A stretch of 64,000 nt of DNA, taken from positions 124,001 to 188,000 of the forward strand of contig JADJPO010000004.1 of assembly GCA_016713225.1 (NCBI GenBank). Reading direction: 5' to 3'. A program made the translations under genes and the position numbers. The DNA is from Kineosporiaceae bacterium. Lineage in GTDB: Bacteria; Actinomycetota; Actinomycetes; Actinomycetales; Kineosporiaceae. Positions 44,535 through 52,302 of this stretch are shown in pieces. Positions within the stretch are counted from its first letter, which is position 1. Each line of letters opens with the position of its first letter. Under the pieces are notes generated by a model. It saw only the letters and a list, made by a program, of their open reading frames with translations. It made no database searches and had not been told where the DNA came from.

Positions 44535-44590
44535 AATTCGTCCGGGTACCACCCGCCGCGTCCGACAGGACCCAGGTCAAGGAGCACTCA

Positions 44591-45910
44591 GTGAGGATCA
44601 GAGCAACCAGGTGGGCCGCGGGTGCGGCCCTGCTGACCGCGAGCAGCCTGCTCGCCGCGTGTGGTGGTTCGGGGTCGTCCGACACCGCGTCCAGCTCGGC
44701 CGCCGGCGGCGGGGCTGCCGCCGCCACCGAGCGTGGTCCGATCACCTATGTGCAGGGCAAGGACGTCTCGGGCACCGTGCAGGCTCAGCTCGACGAGTGG
44801 AACACCGCTCACCCCAACGAGAAGGTCACCCTGGTCGAGCTGCCGGATGCGGCCGACGCTCAGCGCCAGCAGATGATCCAGAACGCGCAGACCAAGTCGG
44901 ACGCCTACACGGTGCTCTCGGTCGACGTGGTCTGGGTCAGCGAGTTCGCCGCCAACCGGTGGATCGACGAGCTGCCGGCCGACAAGTTCAACCTCGACAA
45001 GATGCTGCCCGCGATCACCGAGACCGCGAAGTACCGCGACAAGGTCTACTCGGTGCCGGCCTCCTCCGACGGCGGCCTGCTCTACTACCGCACCGACCTG
45101 TTGAAGGCCGCAGGCATCGCCGCTCCCCCGAAGACCTTCGAGGAGATGCAGGCAACCTGCACCACGGTGCAGGCCACCCCCGAGGGCAAGGGCATCGGCT
45201 GCTTCGCGGGCCAGTACGAGAAGTACGAGGGACTGACGGTGAACTTCGCCGAGGCCATCAACTCCGCCGGCGGCGTCATCACCGACAGCTCGGGTAAGCC
45301 GAACGTCAACACCGCCGAGGCCAAGGCCGGCGTGAACGCCCTGGTCGACGGCTTCAAGAGCGGCTTCATCGCCAAGGAGGCCATCACCTACCGCGAGGAG
45401 CCGGGCCGCCAGGCGTTCCAGGCCGGCAAGCTGCTGTTCCACCGCCAGTGGCCCTACCAGTTCTCGCTGGCCAACAAGACCGACGGGTCCAGCAAGGTGG
45501 CCGGCAAGTTCGCGGTGACCGCCCTGCCGGGCATCGGCAGCGCGGCAGGCGCCTCGTCGCTCGGTGGCCACAACGTGGCCGTCTCCTCGTTCGCCAAGAA
45601 CAAGGCGACCGCGATCGACTTCATCTCCTGGTTCACCAGCGAGGCCAACCAGCGCACCAACCTCACCAAGAACTCCAACGCCCCGACGTTCACGGCGCTC
45701 TACGACGACCCGGCCCTGGCCGAGCAGTTCCCGTACCTGCCGGCACTCAAGGCCTCGATCGAGCACGCCGTCCCGCGGCCCAAGGTGGTCAAGTACGGCG
45801 ACGTGACCGCTGCCATCCAGGACGCCGCCTACGCCGCCCTCACCGGTGCGAAGACCACGGACGCCGCCCTGGCCGAACTGCAGGACAAGCTCACCACCCT
45901 CACCCAGTGA
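44591..45910 (+). CDS. MalE-type sugar-binding lipoprotein
   Basis: 439 aa. Signal peptide ends in the lipobox LLAACGG (Cys about residue 24), followed by a Ser/Ala/Gly tether and an extracellular solute-binding domain of family 1. GTG 44591 follows AAGGAG. Preferred ligand is likely maltose, trehalose or another alpha-glucoside, based on the GH13 enzyme encoded in the same operon. A strong hairpin lies right after this gene, typical of binding proteins expressed in excess over the permeases. Confidence 0.9.
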   Translation: MRIRATRWAAGAALLTASSLLAACGGSGSSDTASSSAAGGGAAAATERGPITYVQGKDVSGTVQAQLDEWNTAHPNEKVTLVELPDAADAQRQQMIQNAQTKSDAYTVLSVDVVWVSEFAANRWIDELPADKFNLDKMLPAITETAKYRDKVYSVPASSDGGLLYYRTDLLKAAGIAAPPKTFEEMQATCTTVQATPEGKGIGCFAGQYEKYEGLTVNFAEAINSAGGVITDSSGKPNVNTAEAKAGVNALVDGFKSGFIAKEAITYREEPGRQAFQAGKLLFHRQWPYQFSLANKTDGSSKVAGKFAVTALPGIGSAAGASSLGGHNVAVSSFAKNKATAIDFISWFTSEANQRTNLTKNSNAPTFTALYDDPALAEQFPYLPALKASIEHAVPRPKVVKYGDVTAAIQDAAYAALTGAKTTDAALAELQDKLTTLTQ

Positions 45911-45916
45911 ACGCGG

Positions 45917-45950
45917 CGGGGGCGGGCCAACTCGGTCCGGCCCGCCCCCG
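45917..45950 (+). terminator. Intercistronic hairpin after the binding protein
   Basis: CGGGGGCGGGCC (45917-45928) pairs with GGCCCGCCCCCG (45939-45950), a perfect 12-bp G+C stem with a 10-nt loop, no T-run. Probably an attenuator or mRNA 3'-end stabiliser that lets the permease genes be expressed less than the binding protein. Confidence 0.75.
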
Positions 45951-46018
45951 TCGTCCCCCTCAGCGCCTCGTCGCTGACCCTCACGAAGCGGTACCCGTCG
46001 AGCCAAGGAGACCGGCCA

Positions 46019-47041
46019 GTGGCGACCACGACACACGGCGCTGGAACCGAATCACGTCCACCCACGAAGGCACGGACCCGCAGTGACAGCCGGCGGGCGG
46101 CCGAACGCCTCGCGTACACCCTGATCTCACCGACGTTCATCGTGTTGGCGCTGATCGTCGCCTATCCGATCTTCGCTGCCATCCGGCAGTCGTTCTACGG
46201 TGCCGCCGGGTTGGACGAGGAGACCGGGTTCGTCAGTGACACCGAGCCCTTCATCGGCCTGGGCAACTTCACGGACATCTTCCAGGGGGCCACCTCGACG
46301 AGGTTCTGGAACGCCTTCTGGAACACCACGTTCTTCACCGTCACCACGGTCACCGTCGAAACCGTGCTCGGGGTGGCCATGGCGCTGATCATGCATCAGG
46401 CCTTCAAGGGCCGCGCCCTGGTGCGGGCCAGCATCCTGGTGCCGTGGGCGATCCCCACCGCAGCCTCGGCCATCCTGTGGGGCTGGATCTTCAACGCGGA
46501 CGGCGTCGCGAACGCCCTCCTACCGGGCGACCCGATCCTCTGGACCTCCGAGGGGTTCCAGGCGAAACTCGCGGTGATCGTCGCGGATACCTGGAAGACG
46601 GCTCCGTTCATCGGCCTGCTGGTGCTGGCCGGGCTGCAGGTCATCTCGGAGGACATCTACGAGGCTGCCCGGGTGGATGGCGCCGGCACCGTGCGGCGCT
46701 TCACCAGCATCACGCTTCCACTGGTGAAACCCGCTCTGCTGGTGGCGGTTCTGTTCCGCCTGCTCGACGCCCTGCGCATGTTCGACCTGCCCTACATCCT
46801 GATCGGGCCACGCAAGAAGACCGCCGAGACGCTGTCGATGCTGGTCCAGGACGAGGCCTCCAACCTGCGCTACGGATCGGCCGCGGCCTACGGGATCATC
46901 CTGTTCATCTACCTGTTCGGCATCGCCTACGTGTTCGTCACCCTGCTCGGCGCCGACGTCCTCGGCGACCGCGACGAACGCAAGCAGATCGTCAAGGCCA
47001 ACCGAGCTCGCCGCCGCCTCACGAAGGGAGCCACGGCATGA
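46019..47041 (+). CDS. Sugar ABC importer permease (MalF type)
   Basis: 340 aa, about six membrane helices after a polar N-terminus of ~35 residues. The EAA loop is EDIYEAARVDGAGTVRRFTSITLPLVKP. GTG 46019 has AAGGAG 9 nt upstream. The family is a heterodimer with the next protein. Its stop overlaps the next ATG by 4 nt. Confidence 0.93.
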   Translation: MATTTHGAGTESRPPTKARTRSDSRRAAERLAYTLISPTFIVLALIVAYPIFAAIRQSFYGAAGLDEETGFVSDTEPFIGLGNFTDIFQGATSTRFWNAFWNTTFFTVTTVTVETVLGVAMALIMHQAFKGRALVRASILVPWAIPTAASAILWGWIFNADGVANALLPGDPILWTSEGFQAKLAVIVADTWKTAPFIGLLVLAGLQVISEDIYEAARVDGAGTVRRFTSITLPLVKPALLVAVLFRLLDALRMFDLPYILIGPRKKTAETLSMLVQDEASNLRYGSAAAYGIILFIYLFGIAYVFVTLLGADVLGDRDERKQIVKANRARRRLTKGATA

Positions 47042-47940
47042 CCACCGCCTCTGCCACCAGCTCGGCCCGGGCCGGGTCCCCGGCTGGATCGGTCAACGAC
47101 GACCCCAAGAAGCGGATGCGCCAACTGGGTCAGGCCGCAACGTATCTGGGCGTGATCGGCATCGTGATCTACTGCCTGGCCCCGTTCGTCTGGATGCTGA
47201 TCTCCAGCCTGCGGCGCACCAGCGACATCTTCGAGAAGTCCCCGATCCCCTCGCCGGCCTCGATCGAGAACTATCGCGCGGTGTTCGCCCCCGGGCAGAA
47301 CTTCGGCCGCGCCCTGGTGAACAGTCTGATCGTGGCCGGCATCACCACGGTGATGGCCCTGGTGGTCGGCACCCTGACCGCCTACGCCCTGGCACGCCTG
47401 GAGTTTCGCGGCAAGCGCCTCGCGTTGACCGCGATCATCGCGACCTCGATGTTCCCGCTGGTCTCGTTGATCGTCCCGCTGCTCAAACTGTTCACCCAGT
47501 TGGGCTGGATCAACACCTACCAGGCGATGATCGTGCCCAGCCTGGCGTTCTCGTTGCCACTGGCGGTGTGGAACCTGACCTCGTTCTTCAAGCAGATGCC
47601 GGTCGAACTCGAACAGGCCGCAATGGTCGACGGGTGCACTCAGGGGCAGGCCTTCCGCAAGGTGATCCTGCCGCTCGCCGCGCCCGGGGTGTTCACCACG
47701 GCGATCATCGTGTTCGTCGGCGCCTGGAACGAGTTCCTGATCGCCCTGACCATGACCAACCGGGCCAACATCCAGACCGCGCCGGTCGCGATCTCGAAGT
47801 TCACCGGCGCCACCCAGTTCGAGACCCCGTTCGGCAGCCAGATGGCCGCCGGCGTCCTGGTCACGGTTCCATTGGTGATCATGGTTCTCGCGTTCCAGCG
47901 GCGGATCGTCGCCGGCCTGGCTGCCGGTGCCGTCAAGTGA
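47038..47940 (+). CDS. Sugar ABC importer permease (MalG type)
   Basis: 300 aa, six helices, EAA loop LEQAAMVDGCTQGQAFRKVI followed by LPLAAPGV. ATG 47038 overlaps the malF-type stop (ATGA), and its own stop overlaps the GH13 GTG (GTGA). No ATPase gene is present in the operon, so a shared MsiK-like ATPase is expected elsewhere in the genome, as in many actinobacterial carbohydrate importers. Confidence 0.93.
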   Translation: MTTASATSSARAGSPAGSVNDDPKKRMRQLGQAATYLGVIGIVIYCLAPFVWMLISSLRRTSDIFEKSPIPSPASIENYRAVFAPGQNFGRALVNSLIVAGITTVMALVVGTLTAYALARLEFRGKRLALTAIIATSMFPLVSLIVPLLKLFTQLGWINTYQAMIVPSLAFSLPLAVWNLTSFFKQMPVELEQAAMVDGCTQGQAFRKVILPLAAPGVFTTAIIVFVGAWNEFLIALTMTNRANIQTAPVAISKFTGATQFETPFGSQMAAGVLVTVPLVIMVLAFQRRIVAGLAAGAVK

Positions 47941-49625
47941 CCTCACCGCCCACGCTTTCCACGCTTGCCACACTTCCCATACGGCCCGCACCGCCGTGGT
48001 GGCGCGATGCCGTCGTCTATCAGGTGTACCTGCGCAGCTTCGCGGACAGCTCCGGCGACGGTATCGGCGACATCAACGGCATTCGTTCGCGGCTGGGGTA
48101 TCTCGCCGAGCTCGGGGTCGATGCCCTGTGGATCACGCCGTGGTTCCGCTCGCCGATGCACGACGGCGGCTACGACATCAGCGACTATCGGGACATCGAC
48201 CCCGTCTTCGGCACGGTGGACGACGCCCGCGCGCTCATCGCCGATGCACACCAGGTCGGCCTGAAGCTGGTCATCGACGTCGCGGCGAACCACACCTCGC
48301 ACGACCACCCGTGGTTCGCCGAGGCGCTGGCGGCCGAGCCCGGATCGCCCGCGCGAGAGCGGTACCACTTTCGCGACGGTCGCGGGCCGGACGGCGCCCA
48401 GCCACCGAACGACTGGATCAGCTCGTTCGGGGGCACCGCCTGGACCCGGATCACCGAACCCGACGGCCGACCCGGGCAGTGGTACCTGCACTTGTTCGCC
48501 CCGCAGCAACCCGATCTCAACTGGGCCAACCCCGAGGTGCGCAGCGAGTTCGAGGGCGTCGTCCGGTTCTGGTTCGACCTGGGCATCGACGGCCTGCGGG
48601 TGGATGCGGCGTCCGCCTTCGCCAAGCATCCGGACCTGCCCGACCACGGCTTTCGACCCGGCGACACCTTCTCGCCGCGGTTGTGGGACTCCAGCCCGTT
48701 GTGGGATGTCGACGCCGTCCACGAGATCTTCCGCTCCTGGCGCGCGATCGCCGATTCCTACGACCCGGCCCGGATCTTCGTCGGTGAGGTCACCGTCAAA
48801 GGGGCCGACCGGCTCGCGTTGTACCTGCGCCCGGACGAATTGCACACGGCCTTCAACCTCGACTTCCTCAAGTCCGCCTGGACCGCTGACGCGTTGCGAG
48901 CCAACATCGTCGACACCTGCACGGCCATGGCCGCGGTCGGCGCCCCACCGACCTGGGTGCTGTCGAATCACGACGAGACCCGGCACATCACGCGGTACGG
49001 CCGGCACGACACCGCGGTGCCGGACGGTAGCGCCGGGGCCGACACCGGGCGGCCAGCAGACCTCGCCCTCGGCACCCGGCGTGCGCGCGCCGCCGTCCTG
49101 CTGATGCTGGCCCTACCCGGCAGCGCGTATCTCTACCAGGGCGAAGAACTGGGCCTGTGGGAGGTCACCGACCTGCCGCCGGAGTGTCGGCAGGACCCGG
49201 TCTGGCATCGCACCGCCGGGGCCGCGTTGGGGCGCGACGGCTGTCGGGTGCCGCTGCCCTGGTCGGGCCAGGCGCCCCCGTTCGGGTTCACCGAGGGTGC
49301 ACAGCCATGGTTGCCGCAGCCGGCCGAGTGGTCCGCGCACACGGTCACCGCGCAGGACGACGACCCCACCGGCATGCTCGCGCTCTACCGTGCTGCGCTG
49401 GGTGCGCGGCGCCGGCTGCTCCCCCACCTGAGCGCGCAGATCGACTGGCACGACACGGGTCGCGACGTGCTCGACCTGAGCCGCGGTGACGCGTTGCGGT
49501 GCCTGGTCAACCTCGGCGGCAGCGACATCCGGCTGCCCGAGGGGCGCATCCTGCTCGCCAGCCTGCCCGGCATCGTCGACACGCTGCCGCCGGATGCCGC
49601 CGTCTGGTTGGGTCCTGTCACTTAG
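47937..49625 (+). CDS. GH13 alpha-glucosidase (copy 2)
   Basis: 562 aa, cytoplasmic, no signal peptide, paralogous with copy 1. Conserved: GDINGIRSRLGYLAELGVDALWITP, DVAANHTSHDHPWF, GLRVDAASAF with nucleophile Asp223, FVGEVTVKG with Glu284, LSNHDETRH with Asp346. Translated from GTG 47937 through a 4-nt overlap with the permease gene, so import and hydrolysis are coupled. It is shorter than copy 1 in its C-terminal beta domain. Confidence 0.92.
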   Translation: MTSPPTLSTLATLPIRPAPPWWRDAVVYQVYLRSFADSSGDGIGDINGIRSRLGYLAELGVDALWITPWFRSPMHDGGYDISDYRDIDPVFGTVDDARALIADAHQVGLKLVIDVAANHTSHDHPWFAEALAAEPGSPARERYHFRDGRGPDGAQPPNDWISSFGGTAWTRITEPDGRPGQWYLHLFAPQQPDLNWANPEVRSEFEGVVRFWFDLGIDGLRVDAASAFAKHPDLPDHGFRPGDTFSPRLWDSSPLWDVDAVHEIFRSWRAIADSYDPARIFVGEVTVKGADRLALYLRPDELHTAFNLDFLKSAWTADALRANIVDTCTAMAAVGAPPTWVLSNHDETRHITRYGRHDTAVPDGSAGADTGRPADLALGTRRARAAVLLMLALPGSAYLYQGEELGLWEVTDLPPECRQDPVWHRTAGAALGRDGCRVPLPWSGQAPPFGFTEGAQPWLPQPAEWSAHTVTAQDDDPTGMLALYRAALGARRRLLPHLSAQIDWHDTGRDVLDLSRGDALRCLVNLGGSDIRLPEGRILLASLPGIVDTLPPDAAVWLGPVT

Positions 49626-49634
49626 CCTGCACAC

Positions 49635-50423
49635 ATGGCGACTCACCCGGTGTCACGTCGGATGCTGATCCTGGGCGGAGTGGGCGTGGTGGGGTCGTCG
49701 GCGCTGGCCGGATGCGTTCTCCCCAAGGGTGATCAGGGCGGAGGGACCTCGCCCACGCCAGCCGTCAAGATGCCCTCCGAGGAGTCCCTGTCGGCAACGG
49801 ACCTCGCCCTCCGCATCCACGGATCGCTCGGCACCACACCCTCGGCGCGGTTCAGGTCCCAGCGGCAGAAGACCTTCGGCCACTCCTATGGCTGGACGGC
49901 CACCGGGGTCGTCACGTACCCGCCGACCGGACCGACCCCACATGCCCGATACTCGGTGCTCCTCGATGCAGGTGGTCGCGTCGACATCCTGCTGCGGGGC
50001 GATGCCATGTACGTCCACGCAGGGAGCGCCTGGCAGAAGGTCAGCGCATCGACCCTCAACGTCGAGGGGCAGCGTCTCGATCACGAGATCCGGCTCACCA
50101 CATCGTTTCTCGGTCAGGCGGCCGTGGTTCCCACAGCCCGCTTCCACCGATCGGCAACCAGTGGCATGGCGAGGACGACGCAGTGGACCGGGTCCCTGAC
50201 CGGCGAGGAATGGCTCGGCAGTCTGCCGCCCGCCGTGGCTGCCCAGATGGGACCCGCCACCGCCTTGGACGTCCAGCTCTACCTGGACCCCGCGGGACGT
50301 CCGGTCAGACGCATCGATGCGGTCCGGCCGAACAACCTCGAGTTCACGATCGAGACCACCTGGCAGCGTTGGGGAACCCCGGTGTCCGTTCCCTCTGTCC
50401 CGGTGGACGCGCTCTCCGCCTGA
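49635..50423 (+). CDS. Lipoprotein of unknown function
   Basis: 262 aa. Twin-Arg-like N-terminus (SRRMLILGGVGVVGSSALAGC) with lipobox LAGC (Cys27). The remainder is beta-rich (SVLLDAGGRVDILLRGDAMYVHAG; TALDVQLYLDPAGRPVRRIDAV), reminiscent of LppX/LprG-like lipid-binding lipoproteins, but the similarity is only in general pattern. ATG 49635 is 9 nt after the GH13 stop, but there is no clear functional link. Confidence 0.7.
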   Translation: MATHPVSRRMLILGGVGVVGSSALAGCVLPKGDQGGGTSPTPAVKMPSEESLSATDLALRIHGSLGTTPSARFRSQRQKTFGHSYGWTATGVVTYPPTGPTPHARYSVLLDAGGRVDILLRGDAMYVHAGSAWQKVSASTLNVEGQRLDHEIRLTTSFLGQAAVVPTARFHRSATSGMARTTQWTGSLTGEEWLGSLPPAVAAQMGPATALDVQLYLDPAGRPVRRIDAVRPNNLEFTIETTWQRWGTPVSVPSVPVDALSA

Positions 50424-50479
50424 GCGCAGGCCGGGCGGCCCCACATGACAAGCGGGCGACCGAGCGGGAGAGTGCCTCG

Positions 50480-51685
50480 GTGAATGCTGCGACGTCCGTC
50501 CGGGAACGCCCGCGCCGTCTCGCCCTGCGGGGGTCACGACTCTTCGACGGACGCGAGCTGCACCCAGGCCCCGCGGTCGTGGTGCTGGACGGACCGGCGA
50601 TCAATGCCGTCATCCTCGGCTCCACTCCTCCGGCCGATGCCGAGCTGATCGACCGGCCCGGGGCCACCCTGTTGCCCGGGTTGATCGACACCCACGTGCA
50701 CCTGGCCTTCGACGCCACGGAGAACCCCGTGGCCACCCTGGCCGCGCGCGACGACGACGCCGTCCGGGTCGCCATGACCGCCGCCGCACGCACGGCGGTG
50801 GCGGGCGGCGTCACCACGGTGCGCGATCTCGGGGACCGCGACCATCTCTCGCTGGAACTGCGCGATCAGCCCGGTCTGCCGCGCATCCTGGCCTCCGGAC
50901 CGCCGATCACCACCTTCGCCGGACACTGCTACTTCCTGGGTGGTGCGGTCGCGGACGACGCGGACGCCGTCCGGATGGCGGTGCGGCAGCGCGCCGAACG
51001 CGGCTGCGACGTCGTCAAGGTGATGACCAGCGGGGGCACGATGACGCCGGGTACGAGCCAAGAGGTCGCTCAGTTCGACCGCGAGGTGCTCGCGGCGGCG
51101 GTCGATGAGGCACACCGGCTCGGGTTGCCACTGACCGCGCATGCGCACGGCACGTCCGCCATCGAGAACTGCATCGCCGCCGGAGTGGACGGCATCGAAC
51201 ACGTCTCGTTCTGGAGCGCCACCGGTGTCGATGCGCCCGAGCACCTGATGCGGGCCATCGCCGAGCGTGGCATCGTCGTCGGCGCCACGGCAGGCTTGCT
51301 GCCCCCACCGCCCGGCCACGTCCCGCCCCCCGCCGTGATGGTCCGGATGCCGCAGATCCTCGCCAACCTGCGCCGCCTGCGCGAGTGGGGCGCAGTGATC
51401 GTCGCGGGCACGGATGCCGGCATCGCACCCGTGAAACCGCACGACATCCTGCGGACGGCGCTGTGGCAGCTCGCCGACATCGGCATCGGGCCGCTGGACG
51501 CGCTGCGCACCGCGACCTCGGTCGCCGCCGAGGTGCTGGGGCTGGGCGCGCGCACCGGGCGGCTGGCCGCCGGCTACGACGCCGACGTCCTGATCGTGGA
51601 CGGCGACCCGCTCGCCGACCCGGACGCGATCCACCGCATTCTCGCCGTCTACGCTCGGGGCACCCCGGTGATCCCCGAGCGGTGA
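50480..51685 (+). CDS. Amidohydrolase-superfamily protein
   Basis: 401 aa of the imidazolonepropionase-like class. Metal-binding set: GLIDTHVHLAF (HxH), VVKVMTSGG (Lys), LPLTAHAHG (His), GIEHVSF (His), VIVAGTDAG (Asp). No signal peptide. Reaction unknown: hydrolysis of amides or cyclic imides/lactams is typical. GTG 50480 (MNAATSVRERPRRLAL) is chosen because the longer frame runs into the preceding gene; GGGAGAG lies upstream. Confidence 0.85.
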   Translation: MNAATSVRERPRRLALRGSRLFDGRELHPGPAVVVLDGPAINAVILGSTPPADAELIDRPGATLLPGLIDTHVHLAFDATENPVATLAARDDDAVRVAMTAAARTAVAGGVTTVRDLGDRDHLSLELRDQPGLPRILASGPPITTFAGHCYFLGGAVADDADAVRMAVRQRAERGCDVVKVMTSGGTMTPGTSQEVAQFDREVLAAAVDEAHRLGLPLTAHAHGTSAIENCIAAGVDGIEHVSFWSATGVDAPEHLMRAIAERGIVVGATAGLLPPPPGHVPPPAVMVRMPQILANLRRLREWGAVIVAGTDAGIAPVKPHDILRTALWQLADIGIGPLDALRTATSVAAEVLGLGARTGRLAAGYDADVLIVDGDPLADPDAIHRILAVYARGTPVIPER

Positions 51686-51731
51686 GCGCGAACGACGACC
51701 CAGCAGCCGATTTCGCGGACGTCGCCCTGGA

Positions 51732-52244
51732 GTGAGCCTGGCGCTGGCGGGCATCGACACCCTGTTCCTGGTCTCGGCCACGGAGCACCCGGACCGGGTC
51801 GGCGTGCACGCCGGTTTCGTGGACGCCGCAGCGCAGGCCGGCGTGCGGCACATCGTGGACACCTCGTTCTACGCAGCGGCGCCGCAGGCCACATTCACCC
51901 ACGCCCGCGATCACTGGCATACCGAGCAGCACATCCGTTCGGGCGGAATAGGTTTCACATTTCTGCGCGACAACCTCTATGCCGACTTCGTGCCGCTACT
52001 CGCCGATGAGCACGGTGTGATCCGCGGACCGGCGGGTTCGGGCAAGGTGTCGGTGGTGGCGCTGGACGACGTCGCCGACGTCGCGAGCATCGTGCTGCGC
52101 GAGGTGCTGTCCGGCAGCAGCGTCCACAACGGTCGCACCTATGACCTCACCGGCCCACAGCCGCGCGCGACAACCCCACCCATCCCCACCCTCTCCGCAA
52201 CCCTCCACCCGGCTGGTGTGGGCGTGAAAACCGTTCTGGGGTAG
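51732..52244 (+). pseudogene. NmrA/NAD(P)-binding protein remnant
   Basis: The frame encodes the middle of an NmrA-like atypical SDR: ALAGIDTLFLVSATEHPDRV, GVRHIVDTSFYAAAP, LRDNLYADFVPLLADEHGVI and VALDDVADVASIVLREVL. The N-terminal Rossmann segment with its GxxGxxG loop is missing, and an apparent fragment (NDDPAADFADVALE) sits in another frame just upstream. After TYDLTGPQ the sequence becomes Pro/Thr-rich with no family resemblance. I read it as a broken gene cut off before the DUF222/HNH gene 2 that follows. The limits are approximate. Confidence 0.65.
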
Positions 52245-52266
52245 GGCAATCCGACGAGCCCATCGC

Positions 52267-52302
52267 TGGCGTTCGAACATGTGTTCTAGTAGAATCGGGG
52301 CA
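52267..52302 (+). promoter_or_regulatory. SOS-type leaderless promoter of DUF222/HNH gene 2
   Basis: LexA-type box TCGAACATGTGTTCTA (52273-52288, one mismatch), -10 TAGAAT (52290-52295), 6 nt to the ATG at 52302; -35 position 52267-52272 (TGGCGT) is weak. Spacing from box to -10 and to ATG is identical to the other two SOS promoters. Confidence 0.85.
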
